NCBI GenBank assembly: GCA_037447655.1 | Contig: JBBHKE010000193.1 | Span: forward strand, 58,210-122,209 | Length of the DNA: 64,000 nt | Direction: 5' to 3' | Source: Zygnema cylindricum | Lineage: Eukaryota; Streptophyta; Zygnematophyceae; Zygnematales; Zygnemataceae | Part shown: positions 21,405 to 34,506 of the stretch, piece by piece | Layout: every line of letters begins with the position of its first letter | Position numbering within the stretch: position 1 is the stretch's first letter | Notes under the pieces: model-generated | The model's input: only the letters and a program-made list of their open reading frames with translations | Databases searched by the model: none | What the model was told of the DNA's origin: nothing | Program-made: the position numbers and the translations under genes

Positions 21405-21495
21405 TTATTATTATTATTATTATTAGCATTATTATTATTAGTTTTATCATTAGTATTGTTAGTAGTATTAGTATTATTATTATTATTCATTATAT
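21405..21495 (+). repeat. (TTA)n microsatellite
   Basis: TTA trinucleotides with occasional GTA and CAT interruptions. Confidence 0.9.
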
Positions 21496-21540
21496 TTTAA
21501 TATTTGACCAGGATGCAAAAAATCTGCACAACGGACATCA

Positions 21541-21697
21541 ATGTTAGCGAGTAATTAACGTTGACACTGTTAGAATTAATCACACTAAACTAGGCTTTGC
21601 AACGTGGCTTACTATGGGCCAGTCAACTAAATAAATGTTATTCTCACCGATAGATGATCACGAGTCAAAAAACACTCACCCAAGATAAAGTTATTAT
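21541..21697 (+). repeat. Dispersed repeat R1, copy 3
   Basis: It shares GTGGCTTACTATGGGCCAG and GAGTCAAAAAACACTCACCC with the copies in MTR3 intron 6 and GT61 intron 2. Between here and 22227 no gene is seen. Confidence 0.65.
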
Positions 21698-22227
21698 GGG
21701 CAACTACATTTTTTGTCCAAGGTTTACTCGTGTAATTGCAAGAATCATAAAACTTACAACAATCATGTCAGAATGTGTTTACGATTGATGAGAAACAACA
21801 TTGAAGAAATTACCTTGATGTTATGAGGGAAAATCGTACACTCCTAAGACTTAGACCGTATCTAAAGTTACCCAGAAAATTGTACAAATTGTACTGTTTA
21901 CCCTTGAAAAGAGGGTAAAACTTCCAGAGTGTAATTACCCTATGATTTCAATTGGGATCAAGCGATCATGGTCCGAAATTCGACTGTCCTTACAACTTGG
22001 ATAGACCTGGTAATCGGTAATGTTCCATTTAATTCTACAACTTTGTTCACATTGCGTACCATAGGTTTATTACGTGAAAAAAAATGAAAATGATTGAAAA
22101 CGATTAAACAAATGTTACAATTAGGTGTCATTTCGCTAAACCCGACTTTACAAACACGAGACAAGTTAGAAGATATGCAAGCACACAAATTATGTTACAA
22201 ATTGGAAGTATGTTAAATACTTTAAAT

Positions 22228-25136
22228 TTAAACTTCTTGGTTTTGCGGTATCCCAACTGCCCAAGGAGGAAGTGGCGCAGAGATAACAATCTGAGTCTTC
22301 TTCATAGGATGGAAAAAAGAAATGGTTTCCGCATGGAGAGCGTGCATATTACAATCAATATTTTTAAACCCCCATGATTCAGGACCCCCGTACCTAACAT
22401 CTCCTGCAATAGGAATACCCAAAAGTTGGCAATGCAATCTTATCTGATGAGTTCTTCCTGTAGCCGGAAACGCTCTGACTAAAAAGAAACATTTTTTACC
22501 GTCGGTTTCTTCGTTGATAAGCTCCACTACTTCCTTATCAACAGATGGTGTATTTTCAAGTTGTTCTGAAATCGCAACTGTTTTTACCATGTCCTCCATA
22601 TGGCGTTTGGGATGAATAACTTTAAGTTTTACAGCCTGCGAAGGTGTAGAACAAGGTGAACTTCTACTCGAAGAGAGCTCTAGAACTGGATTTGCCTCGA
22701 GACTTTCAGCCTCATGTATGTCGAGTCCCGTCTCTGTCCTAAGGTCGTCCCGACTTCTATTTTGAAGAAATAGTTCAGAAGATGACTCCACTTCTGGTGT
22801 ATTAAAGGCATCAATGATTTCCAACTCTCCCCTCTCTCTCAATTCGGCAACCTTCTCAAGGTTGTTATCTCCGAACAACATTGGCCCTTTTGAAAGCCCA
22901 AGAAACGTGAACTTTGTGACCATCTCCTTCACTCTAGAGCCTCCTGGAAGGGACCTTCCGACATCTAAATGGTTGTAGACTCTCCACAATCCAAAGCGAG
23001 ATCGTCCGTGTCCTGAAGTAACCACTTGTTCTTTCCATAGTGGCTGTTTCCCAAAGCAAAGTGCTATATAGGATTTTCTTACCAAACGATTTGCAAATGC
23101 ATTTGCGAGAACGCGAGTGACTTCTGAAGTTTTGGAAACGATGATTGCACCACTGGTGTCTCGGTCAAGACGGTTGAGCAAATGGAGATTATCTCGAACT
23201 CGCCTTTCGTTCTTGGTGCCTGACATGGAACCCGGGAATCAATTATCAGAACCGATAATGCTTGCAACTGGTTTGAAAAAAAAGAAAAATGTCAACTTCT
23301 AAAATTGAGGAACGGACTTCAGGGTAGACAATTTTTACATCTCATAAGGACACGCATTAGTATTTACAAAGGAGAAAAAAAAAACATAAACTTGTCAGGA
23401 CAAGTGCATGAACTCGCATGTAAGGATGATTAGGCATTTGTAGTAGCTGATTGACAGACAGTAGGAAAAGGTAAGAAGTTTTTGAAGTACACGGCTAATA
23501 AAGACATCGAACTTAAAATTGAAGGCCAGTCCAAACCATCGCCCAGGTATGTGAATAACTTGCTTAACATTGTTCGTGTTTTTCACACATTGTGCGTGTG
23601 ACTCAAAACTCCATCTTTCTGCCTAATCGAGAGTTGTAAGGACCCAAAGAGTTAAAAGAAAAACAAAGTTCTTTATGTTCTTAACCCCAGCTTAAGTTAA
23701 TGTGGAGGTCTCAATCCTCAACCAATATTTCAGCTGCTGCCCTAGTACCATCACACAATTGACCTAATCTAGAGCTATATCGACTAAATACACTAAATCT
23801 ATAGCTTCAACATTCCCACTTATACTTTCTCCATTCTTTTAACGTCTAAACTTCCAAATACCCACTAATAATTCAACAAAATAAACAATTCAGATGAGAA
23901 CTTCAAAGGCAGTATCCATAACTTGGATATAGTTGTACATTTTGATAAAGTTGTGCAGTTAATGTCCACGATTAAGTTCATAATTTTGTCAAGAAACGTT
24001 GGACATAGCATGGAAAGGAAAATGCACAGAGAGGAAATACCTGGAAGGGTGGAAGGGCATAAATAGCTCAGATCTTTCGAAAAATGCTTTTCAAGGTGGA
24101 TTGAGCTTTACACAAGATAAGATCACTCAAATGTAAAGCAGAAAACCCTAAAAAAAACCTAAAAATCGTAAAAAACCCTTGAACATGGGAAGGTCCAAGT
24201 TTGGATAATATGATGATGGTCAAAATTCGTACCAAAATACGAAACCGAAACACGACAGTTCCAAAAAGACCTCCAACTTTTACAGCAGTGTCATTCTCTA
24301 CAGTGACTCTAAACAAGCAAATGAGGAGGCGCATCACAAGGATTTCACTCACCACATAAAAGTCCCTTTTTCGCTTCTTTTGAGTCTTCTGAAAAAGACA
24401 TCACATCTTTTGTGTTTCCACTTCCAGTCATTTTTTCCTCCAAAGCTTTAAGAATACGTTCGCAATAGATTCCAGGAGGCTTCTGCAGCACTGTGAGCCA
24501 TGCGTCATCATACAGAGTGATGACGTCATCCAAAGATGCAGAAGAAGACAAAACCTCGGCTGCCACGGCTCTCTGGCGTTCAACGGAATGCGCTCGTTCC
24601 GTTGGACATGGAGTCACAGGCGAAGGATAGACGCCATAGATTCCGCTCGTTGGCAAAGACGAATCTGAAATTTTTTCTCAACTTTCTCTTTCTCAATATT
24701 CTCCGTATTCATAGTATTCTTAATCTTTCTCTTATTCTTACTCTTATTCGCATTCGCGCAACTATTACTCGTACTTGATTCGTACGAATTCAGCTGCATA
24801 TTCGAATGGTGCGCATCCTGTTTGACATTCCGATTAGGTCTATCCGTACAAGTAAAAGTGTACGGTTGTCCATTGCTATCGCCGTCCGAACCTGTGCTTG
24901 TAAGTACTTCCAAACTGTGGCAAAAAAAAGCAAATGCTGGAAAAAATACACGTGGCGGAGGGTACGGACAGAGGAGGCTCCGTTCATTACGAGCAAAAAT
25001 GTTGCCAAAGACTTCTTGAAACGTTTGAAAGGATACAGGGCCTCGTAGAAAGCAAAACGTCTTCCTTACCATTCATACTGGTCCAGGTGTCATGTTCTGA
25101 GAAAAGGTAGCTACGTAGCTGAAGCTGTAGCTGCAT
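22228..25136 (-). CDS. RNA pseudouridine synthase, RluA family
   Basis: Isomerises uridine to pseudouridine in RNA; the target (organellar rRNA or other) is not known. Exons on the minus strand: 25136-25070, 24664-24353, 23219-22228, phases 1 and 1, donor sites GTAAGG and GTGAGT, 456 residues. Motif I is seen in exon 2 as VITLYDDAWLTVLQKPPGIY. The catalytic motif in exon 3 reads LLNRLDRDTSGAII, where the family usually has HRLD; the catalytic Asp is kept. The C-terminal motif is GRTHQIRLHCQLLGIPIAGD. About 130 residues between FLGLSKGP and KCFFLVRAFP are an acidic, Ser-rich insertion. ATG 25136 is the first in-frame ATG of exon 1 and opens a Gln/Leu repeat; ATG 25076 is a plausible alternative. 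The first exon is supported only by phase and splice sites. Confidence 0.9.
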
Positions 25137-25170
25137 CTGTAGCTGTAGCTTTCGCAGTTGCCGTGCGGCT
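25090..25170 (-). repeat. CTACAG-type hexamer repeat at the 5' end of the pseudouridine synthase
   Basis: GTAGCTACGTAGCTGAAGCT and following CTGTAG units overlap the start codon region, so the predicted N-terminus encodes alternating Gln and Leu. Confidence 0.75.
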
Positions 25171-25231
25171 GGAAGAAAAAGTGTGGCAGCTTTTGAAGAT
25201 ACAGCGATACGTCTCAATGGGACATATGGCA

Positions 25232-25420
25232 GAGGTCTCAATCGGGTACCTGAATCCGTACCCGACCGGTACCCGCCCGCACGCGTCGGATCCGGAACGG
25301 ATTCGGGTGCCAAATTTTGGGGGCCGGCCGGATTCGGCCGGGTTATTAAAAAAAAATAACAAATTCGGGTACGGCCGGGTGGTAAGCAAAAAACAAAAAA
25401 AAAATGAAGGTTTCGTAGGT
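25232..25420 (+). repeat. GGGTACC-GAATCCG dispersed repeat, copy 1
   Basis: About 180 bp shared with 40283-40460: TCAGAGGTC-like start, ATCGGGTACCTGAATCCGTA, GGATCCGGAACGGATTCGG, an A-run, then TGAAGGTTTCGTAGGTA. GC content is well above the surroundings. The class is unknown. Confidence 0.75.
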
Positions 25421-25599
25421 AAGTTCCACTACAGTGGTGTAATGTCCATACTATCCAACATTATTATACTTTGTACTTTTGGTATCGTGGAAGTTATAAG
25501 GGAGATGTATCATTAATTTTGTACTTATTAGGGTACGGGTAGTAGCGTTAAATTGAGTTTCAGTTAACTCTTATTTTCGTAATTGCGTATCGGGTACCG

Positions 25600-27175
25600 G
25601 GTAACAATTTAGGAGCGTGACATAACCCAATCGCGTTTCGGGTGTTCAGATTTTGAAAAAAAAATCATTGTCGAATTCGGGTATCGGAAATTTTGACTTT
25701 TGCGACCTTTAACATATGGCATTTTTTCCTAGGAAAAGTGAAACAATGTAGAAATATTGAAATGGTAGCAATTCTTTTCAATTCTGACCGAATATCGCGT
25801 CACATTTGTTGAACATTGCGCAAGTTTGTCGTACGCCAAATATATATAGACGTGTATTTGTAGGCTCTTACCGATAATAGAGATGATGCTTTTCTTGACA
25901 AGCCAAAAATCAGCCGATATACTGGTCGCGTATACATCATGATAGTTTACAGATTTTTATTAGACCGATATGTCGTAAAACTATCGTGTTGGTTAGCTTG
26001 CTTGATAAAGATATTCGTAGGGTATAAACTTGTTTTTATGCCCATCCACAAAATGTCTCTACCTAAAATTGTTAGTTTTAATTATTTTACATGATAGATT
26101 TGCTATTGCAAAGAGGGAAACTATCACGGACATAAGAACTTGTTGAAAAAATAATTATTTGTTTCTATTTTTATGTTATTATGTCTAGACTTTAGAGTGT
26201 GAAGACAAAGAGTTAGACAGAGGAAACCATGGCTGCCCCTCTAGCAGCCAAGGAGACAGACTGAGGCAGAAGAGAGAGAGGTAGAAAGTTGCCCTTAGCA
26301 AAAAAATAGTGAATTGGCCGAGAATTGATCCCTAGAGGTTTTTTTTTTTTTTTTGAAAAACCCAAATTAGCATTAGAAAAAAAATAGAATATATGTTTTT
26401 TTGAAAATTTTCAAATTCCCAATTAGCGTTAATAACGCTAATTATTTCTATACGCTATTTAATCTTATACCCTAAAAGCGATTCGCGGTGTAGTAAATAT
26501 TTTTACATTTCCAATCTTAAAGGTTTTTTCGTGTCGTTTTCCTCTAAAACTTAGCGCTGTATCGCGTAAGTTTCAACCGTACAAAAAAATAGAAAAAAAT
26601 ATAATACATTTTGCGTCATCATCGATTTTAAGATGTACTACATGTTGTCGTCTTGTGTTCTCCAACCCACGGCCACAATAAAAAACGTCATCTTCAAACT
26701 TTTCTTTAAAACACAGGGGCGATGTGCTTTAAAACAAAGTATTTTCGAAAAATAAATAGGAACACATATTCGCACATGTAATTTTTTTTCCAAAAAATTC
26801 AAACGAATTCAAGCGACGGCGAAAGGCACACTATTCGTTATGTTTTGTCGATTTGCGGTCATTACAAATTGAAAAAGTACACAATTTGTTTTATTTTGTC
26901 CGTTTTCGTCCGGTACATAATTTTTTTTGCAGGGGTCTAAAGGTTTCCTACGCCATTTCACGTCGATGGACAGGAGACGCAAAGGCAGAGAATCTTCTTC
27001 ATCCGTGAAACGGCGCAGACTGTAAGGCAGTACGTCTACAATGTCACGGAAAAACATGCGACGTCACAAACAGTTTTAAAAAATATCGTGCATCATCACA
27101 GATTGTAGACGCTGACAGTTGTCACGGGCATTCTTGACGTATACAATCGTCTTACCCTTAAGTAACAATTTCGTT
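25600..27175 (+). repeat. Block A of a ~1.57-kb duplicated segment
   Basis: It runs parallel to 37258-38835 from TGACATAACCCAATCGCG through TTCGGGTATCGGAAATTTTG, AACCATGGCTGCCCCTCTAG and AAAACATGCGACGTCACAAA to AACAATTTCGTTGTTA. A TA-MITE end (GATTCGCGGTGTA, 26479-26491) and a Harbinger-like piece lie at the same relative positions in both blocks. The part near 26200 resembles copia LTR sequence. No intact gene is present. Confidence 0.85.
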
Positions 27176-27494
27176 GTTACACTTAAAGACACCTAAAATC
27201 CTGGTCCGCCGGATTTGCGCTAAAAGACAAAGTAAGTTCGCTAAGTTTTAAGTACATGGAGACACACCGTTAGGTGGTTTAACCATCGCGATTTTGATTA
27301 TAAAATCTTCTCCTCTAATGGAAGACCACCCTGAATGTAGTGTATTGTGCCGCGCGGACAAGTGAAAAAAATACACGATGACCGCGCGATCGGTTGGCTA
27401 CACGTTGCGTACGCCACGTGTCATCGGCCAAAGGTGAATGGGAAGCCACCGTAACCCGCGTGAAAATCTATGATTAATGATATTCTTTCACTAT
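27176..27494. other. Spacer with an outward-facing Harbinger-type end
   Basis: Around 27185-27272 the reverse strand reads CGGTGTGTCTCCATGTACTT, followed by TTAGCGAACTTACTTTG, a left-type Harbinger end flanked by TTA at 27273. Its partner end is not identified. Confidence 0.45.
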
Positions 27495-28267
27495 GGGTAC
27501 GACCCCATGTAGTTGTAACTTAGCGTACTTACTTTGGATTTTAGCGCGGATCCGGCAGACCCGGATTTCAAGTGTCTCTATGTATTCTCTCGAGATTGTT
27601 ACTTAAGTTTGTGACGACTGTATACGTCAACAATACCCGTGACGGTTGTCATTGTACACAATTTGTCTTTGCCGCACCGTATTTTTCCGAAACTTTTTGA
27701 AGGAGCGCAACACACATCATAATTTTTGAAACGGTTTGGCATGTCACGTGTCATTGCGTGAAATCGTAGATGTACAGCCTTGCACCCGTGGCTGTACGAC
27801 ATGCCTTTGCGTAAACCCCGCCTGTCCGACCGCCATGACTTCGAAGATATTTCACCTTCGCAAATTTTTCAACTTTGCATGAAATGACACTGCAGCATCG
27901 AGACCCCTGCAAAAAAAAACCGTACAAGGTACTACAGAACAAAAGCCAACGACCTTGTATTTTTTTTTCGTAAAAAAATTTGAAAAAAATTCACACGTGA
28001 AAATTGTTTTCCTATTGGTGTTAACGGATTTTACTTAGCTTAAAACACATTGCTGATGTGTTTTATGATAAGTTTGACGATGACGTGACAGTGGGTCGAG
28101 GAAACGCAAGACGACAAATTTTCGTACATCCTAAGTTAGAGAATGACGCAAATTGTACTAAAAAAAATTGCGATTTCTTCGTACGGTCGCAGCTTAGGCA
28201 GTACGGCACTAAGTTTGAAAGGAAAACGACAAAAAAAACCCGAACTTAGCCACATGGGGCCATGCCC
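27495..28267. mobile_element. Harbinger-like TIR element
   Basis: The left end reads GGGTACGACCCCATGTAG and the right end, on the other strand, GGGCATGGCCCCATGTGGCT. The inside carries the family's subterminal sequences (TTTTAGCGCGGATCCGGC at left; on the reverse strand TAGGATGTACGAAAATTTGT at right). No clean 3-bp target duplication is visible, so the pairing of the ends is tentative. Confidence 0.55.
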
Positions 28268-28375
28268 AAACCATTTGCTTTTACAAATCTTAAGTTTCGT
28301 GCGCTCGTACAGATTGTACTCAATACCTCGTACGAGTCACTTTTCCACCTCCGCTACTACAGATAGTGTCCTCGT

Positions 28376-29092
28376 TTGGAAGAACTCAGAAGTTGGAGTG
28401 TGAATGAGGAGGAAGAAGGGGAAGAGGAGAAAGAGGATGAAAAAATCTTGGAGCTTCTTCACATCGGTAGAATGGAGAAGAGAGAAAAGTATACAGAAAT
28501 TCCACGAAGGCAACAATGTGCTTTTGGAGGTATAAGGGAAGTAAAGAGAGAGGAGGTACTTGAGAGAGTTAGACTTGATGAGGATGTGAAGGAGTGTAGA
28601 AAGTATGATTTAGAAATGAGAAAGTCAGATCTAGGATCCATATTTGAAAAAGGGAAAAACAAAAATAATGAAGATAATTTTATAGATATTTTGGAAACAG
28701 AAAATTGGTCGGAAAGGGAGACTTCAACGGATTCCGAGGAAAGGGGAGAAGTAAAACTAGAGGGGGTTTTAAAGGATAGGGGAGGAGAATATTTAATGAA
28801 AGGTTTAGGGGAGGAGAAATATTTATTGGGAATAAAATTAGAAAGTGATAGTGGAAAGAATCCCATGGGAGAGAGTAAGGAATGTTCAAAAAATGGGGTG
28901 AGTATCATGGATAAAAACATGAGTACGGAAGACGTAGATCTTATGAGGAACTTAGTGGGGACACTTGGTTTTGGGAAAATTTGGGAAGGTAATGGATTTG
29001 ACATCACTAATGGGAGTGATGCCATTTATGAAGGTGCGCCTGGAAAAGGGTTAGCATCTGGGTGTTTGTTGCGGATTGGAGATGGGGCTGGT
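28376..29092 (+). pseudogene. Older copia remnant, left part (interrupted)
   Basis: The open frame resembles scattered pieces of copia Gag-Pol in order: EIPRRQQCAFGG (before protease), GLGEEKYLLGIKLE (RT C-terminal part) and GSDAIYEGAPGKGLASG with GDGAG (RNase H). Large internal deletions have joined these pieces. The sequence stops at 29092, where the younger copia begins, and continues after 35581. Related words in that element are VEIPRRQKCAYGG and KYILGIQLERD. Confidence 0.75.
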
Positions 29093-30156
29093 TGTAGAAA
29101 TTAATGGTCTATTTAAAGTATTTTCAAGATCTAAATAGAAATATAGAAAGAAGCCGAGGCAGTCTACCTCTAACTTCTCTCTTCAACTCTCAAACTTGTC
29201 GCAGTCACTGAGAAGTTGGGGAGGAAGCTAGAGCCATGGCTACCTAGGCTATCTAGGGGTTTACACGAAATATATATTAGTTTATTTACCGTTGGGTTAT
29301 TTACTAAAAGAATATGTGTTTACCCCAGGATTTGATCCTGGAACCTGCCGGACGGTAAGCTGCCGGTAGCCGGTAGCCTTAAGCTTTAAGTCTAGACATA
29401 GTGTTACGTATCAATGGGTTTGATAATTAGTTAAACATAATTACGTAGGATAGTTCATTTAACAGAAACAGTTTTACGGGAGACATAGATCCAGTAATGT
29501 AAAAGTACGGATTAAGGTACGGATAAGAAACGAATACCGCGCATTTATTTCTTTAGCGAAACGAATACCGCGCATGTATTTAATACGGCTACGATTTAAT
29601 GTGAATTTAATCCGACAACCGAAATTAACGCCGAGATCGCGGAAGAGAATTTCGGTAGTTTGTGGTCATCGCCACATCGGATGACACGTGGCGAAATTAC
29701 ATTGGATCGTGGTATCTCCGGAGATTACTGCACCGAATTCGGATATGACATGTGTCGTCATTTAGGCCATGTTGTACAATGTCCGTATAGAAAGTACACC
29801 GGCAGTTGTACTTTTGTGTACGGAAGTGTACTCTGATAGGCTCCGTACAACAATAGATAGAGTCTGTGAGAGAGATAAGACTTAGAAAAATTAGGAGATA
29901 AGACCCTCTCACCCAGAGAGCTTCTGTACAAAAGGTCAGCTTTGACCCTCCATAACTTACTGCTCAAGGGAGCAAATTCAGAGATTCTTTTTGCTATCAA
30001 CTAAGGGGAGTCTAGCCTTAACGGGCGTGAAGGTGGTCAGAGTTTTTGTTTGCCAGGGTGGCAGTTGTTCTTTCTGAAACACAAAGGGGTCAAGGTTATC
30101 GTAGAGGCTTAGGTTAGATGCTTACTCCGAGGACTTATGGATGTCTGAGAGTTTCA
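29093..30156 (+). repeat. 5' LTR of nested copia (1064 bp)
   Basis: It aligns throughout with 34507-35576. It contains ATTTACCGTTGGGTTATTTA, ACGAATACCGCGCA twice, and GGATGACACGTGGCGAAATT. Visible differences from the other LTR are spread along its length (a few per cent), so the insertion is not recent. The sequence after it (GGTTATTGGCCCACC) is not the usual initiator-tRNA site. Confidence 0.95.
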
Positions 30157-30211
30157 GGTTATTGGCCCACCCTCTAGAGCACCCATCTTTAATGGAACTG
30201 GCTTCATATAC

Positions 30212-33200
30212 TTGGAAAGTATGATGATAGGAGCTCTATGGGAGAAAATGTTTAAGGGGATAGTGAGTGGACGAGTGGAGCATCCATCAAGTCTTGGAGT
30301 CCCTCTAAGGTTTGGAGGAAGCAAATTCACAAGGAAAGAGGATCCATCTTCAACAGAGGGAACAAAGGAAGGAGAGGTGGTAGACAAAAGAAAGGAGAAG
30401 GAGATGACCACACCATTAGCAACTGGTTCGGCATACATGTCACCTATTCCGAGGAACGAGGAGAATAATATTGAAACCTGGGACTTCAACAATATGGCGG
30501 AAAAGCACTTCATCCTACGCCATCTCACTCAAGGACTTCCATGTCTTCATTTGCAGGTAGAAAGAGCATTCGATCTTTGGATGGCTCTCATAGAGATGTA
30601 CCGAAGTGGTACGATTCAGCAACAACAGTTGGCTGATCAGAAAGTTAAGGAGTATGTATACAAAGGGGGGAAGATGTTGGATTTTTGCAATAAGCTTGCT
30701 ACACTCTTCATGGAGCTAGAGAGTGCGGGAAAAGATTTTAGTGAAAAAGAAAAGGTTAACTGTTTACTGATGAAGTTACCCGATGAGTTCGAGAACATAG
30801 TCAACTGTGTGCAGGACTTGCCAGACTCAAGATGGATATGGAACTTAGTGGTAGGGATGATTCTCGTTCGAGAGAATACGATTAAGATCCGAAGGGGAGG
30901 AAAGAGTGGGCAAGCCTTAGCAATTGTGACCGATTGGAGGAAGAAGGATTCCCGCAAACCGGTCGGAAACTATGGGGGAAGGGAGCACAAAAATCAGACC
31001 GACGAGTTCGGACCAAGGGCTCCCTAAGGTTTATGCCATTTTTGTAAGAAACCGGGGCACTGTATGGCAGAGTGCACTAAGCTAGCCGAGCATCGGTTAA
31101 AGGAGGGGCACACCGGTGGTACTCTGAGAGGAAAGAAAAAGGCCCTTGTGACATAGGTACATGAGGCGGAATACGAGGATGAGGACGATGAGCTCCTTTT
31201 AGATGAGGAGTTGGAGGCGAAAAACGAGGTCGAAATTCCACGAAGGCAAAAATGTGCTTACGGTGGATTGAAAGGTGAAGCAGGCTGGATTATAGATTCA
31301 GGTGCCTCCATGCACATGTGTAACGATAGGCACCTGTTCACTAAGATAAGAAAGATTCCCACCGTAGAGATAGAGTACGGGGATGGGAGGAAAGTCACCA
31401 CTACTTTTGTAGGATCGGTAGATATGAAAGTGTTAGTAGAAAGAAAGACGTCCATAGTAACATTCTCCGATGTATTGTTTATTCCGGAGCTGAACAAAAA
31501 CCTCATCTCTACATCTGTATTAGATGATAAGGGTTTTTTTTACTAGCACTTGGGAAGGAGTCTTTATTGCTAGTTTTGAGGAGGATGTCTACTTCATTGC
31601 TAAAAAGGAAGCCATGGGATGTTTAGGCTGGTTTTAAGTAATGAAACGAAGAAACTTTATTATGGTGGTGTTCATGATATTATGATGTGGCATAAGAGGC
31701 CTGGGCATGTGAATCTAGATAAGTTAAGAGAGATGAAAAAGATGGGAGTGGTGGAAGGGATTAAGTTCAGAGAGAGTGATAATATAAGTGATTGTAGTGG
31801 ATGTGCTCAAGGTAAAGCACACAGATTACCCTTTCCTAAAACAACCACCTATAAGGACGAAAAAATTCTAGATCTAGTACACATAGATATTTGGGGACCG
31901 GCTAAAGTACAATCATCGGAGGGGAAGAGATTTATGATGACTATCACTGATGATTGGTCTCGGTATTCCGAGTGTCTTTTTTGAAAAACAAATCCAAAGC
32001 TCAGGATTGTTTTAGACAATATAAAGCATGGAGCAAGAAACTCCATGAAACTCTAATCAAGAGAATAAGGAGTGACAATGGTGGAGAGTATACTTTTAAC
32101 CAGTTTGAGGATTTTCTAAGGGAAGATGGGGTCCAACACCAAAAGACAGTTCCAGAAAACCTGAAACTGAATGGGGTAGCTGAAAGGTTAAATAGAACAC
32201 TAAGTGATAGTGCTAGAAGTACGTTGTCAGATAAGAAGATAGGAAAAAGGTTTTGTGCAGAAGCAATGAATTGTGCTAATTACCTCAAAAATAGAGTTCT
32301 TACTTCAGCTATAAAAGATCAAACACCTTATGAGAGATGGACAGGCCGGAAACCAGACATATCTTACTTAAAGGTTTTCGGCAGTCAAGTATTCAGTCTA
32401 CATACAGATCGGTCTAATTGGAAGCTAGATCCTAAAGGAAAACCGGGATACTTATTAGGATATGATGAGGATGTTAAAGGATATAGAGTTTATGATCTAA
32501 AAAGGGAAGATATAGTCTTAGTAAAGCATCTAGTAGTTATGGATGAAGGAAAGTCTGTGGATCCCTTCAAATATACAAAGTAAGTAAAAATCAGATTTGA
32601 GTCAAAAAATTCTGATGGCTTTGAGCTTCCTAACTATCCAGGTTTTAGAGAAGATGACATTCTTGCAGGTACAAATCAGACCGAAAAGGATTCGGCTGTG
32701 GAAACTCTAGTGAGAACTCCACCCGAAGCGGAAGACGTGGTGGAAATTGATTCGGAATCAAGGGAAAGGGGAGAAGCCGAGATTGTTCGAAAAAATCCAC
32801 GAGAACCATCCATTCCGGCCTCAGATTTTTAGGGAGGAAGGAGAAGTAGCAAAAGATTGCAAGAAAAATAGGTTAACAACAAGGTAACAAAACTATCTCA
32901 TCAAGATGAACCTCAAACTTATGGAGAGGCGATGACTTGTCCAGAAAGAAACCGATGGAAGACAGCCATCAATGAGGAGATGGCCTCAATTATGGCAGCC
33001 GATACTTGGGAGCTGGTGGATTGTCCACCTAACCGAAAACAAATCGGTTGTAAGTGGGTTTTCAAATTAAAACTGAACCTAGATAACACAATCGAGCGCT
33101 ATAAGGCTTGACTAGTGGCAAAGGGATTTACAGAAAAGGAGGGAATTGACTACGAGGAAACCTTTGCCCCGGTGGTTAGATTTCCCTATGTCCGCATACT

Positions 33201-34490
33201 TCTCAGACAGGCTCCTGCGGAAGAAATGGAAGTGCACCAGATGGACATCAAAACAACCTTTTTGCATGGAGAATTCGAAGAGGAGATCTTCATGCGACAA
33301 CCCGAAGGGTTTGTGGAGGAAGGAGAGGAGAGTAAGGTATGCCGGCTGATTAAATCTCTTTATGGTTTGAAACAGGCGCCTCGATAGTGGAATAAGAAGC
33401 TTCATGAGTTTTTTACCGGTCTAGGATATATCCGGATCAGCTTAGATCACTCAATATATGTTTTCGAAGATGAGGAAGGTTTTATATTTATTGCAATTTA
33501 TGTTGATGATTTGTTTGTTTTAAGTAAATCAATGGAAAAAATTAATAAACTGAAAACCGATCTTAAGGGGAGATTTGAAATGAAGGATATGGGGGAAGCA
33601 AAATATATTTTGGGAATTCAACTAGAAAGAGACCGAAAAAGAAAAATTATAAGATTGACTCAAAAGGAAGCAATAGGGAACATGCTTCAAAATTTTCAGA
33701 TGGATAAAGCTAATAGTTGTACAACTGTAATGGAGTTAAAGAACGGAAGTGAGGGGAGTGAGGAAGAAGGAGTCATAGACTTAGACGAGAATTATCTCCT
33801 GAAGAACATAAGTTCATGCAGACTATTCCTTACAGACAAGTAGTGGGAAGTCTAATCTATTTTATGAATTGTACCCGGCCGGATTTAGCTGCAGCTGTAG
33901 GAGTGGTGAGTAGAAGTCTAAATGCTCCCACTAAGAGGGATTGGGAGGCGGCTAAGAGAGTCCTTAGATATTTGATAGGAACTAAGGATCTATGGTTGCA
34001 TTTGGGTGGGGAGAATACTGATATCACTACTTGGAGTGATGCCAGATATGGTGATGCTCTGATGAGGAGATACACTTCTGGATATGTATTATATGTGGGT
34101 GATGGGGCTTGCTGTTGGAGTAGCAAACAGCAAAAAGCTATTGCTCAGTCCACCATGGAGGCTGAGTATATGGCCTCTTGCTCTGCTGTTAAAGAATTGA
34201 TGTGGGTCAAGTCTTTGCTTGGTGAGCTAGGTCACCTTAAGAGTGGTGTGCATAATTTTTTTTGTGATAATCAAGCAGCAATCGCTATTTCTGCCAATCC
34301 TAAACATCATTTTAAAGCCAAACACATGGACATTAGACTGAACTTTGTTAGAGGGAAAGTAGAAAACAAAATAATCAGTTTAGAGTACTAACCAGATAGT
34401 GAGATGATAGCAGATATGATGACCAAACCATTGCCTTCCCCTAAGCTAATTTTCTGCAGGGAGAAGTGTGGTCTGAAATTAAAGATTGAC
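30212..34490 (+). pseudogene. Gag-Pol of nested copia, broken
   Basis: Gag at 30212-31027 is followed, past a TAA, by a zinc knuckle CHFCKKPGHCMAEC (31038-31079). Protease WIIDSGASMHMC lies near 31290. Integrase zinc region WHKRPGHVN and catalytic part RIRSDNGGEY with NGVAERLNRTL span 31690-32240. RT has MDIKTTFLHGEFEEEIF at 33241, SLYGLKQAPR and YVDD near 33500; RNase H has YRQVVGSLIYFMNCTRPDLA and TMEAEYMA. At least eight in-frame stops (for example 31025, 31544, 32581, 33109, 33385, 34389) and two frameshifts (near 31975 and 33800) disable it. Confidence 0.93.
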
Positions 34491-34494
34491 TAGA

Positions 34495-34506
34495 AAATAA
34501 GGGGAG
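34495..34506 (+). other. Polypurine tract of nested copia
   Basis: AAATAAGGGGAG directly precedes the TG of the 3' LTR and would prime plus-strand synthesis. Confidence 0.85.

Noticed and set aside
28459-29025. 188-codon minus-strand frame
   Set aside because: It is a shadow of the older copia remnant, whose plus-strand translation has recognisable Pol pieces.
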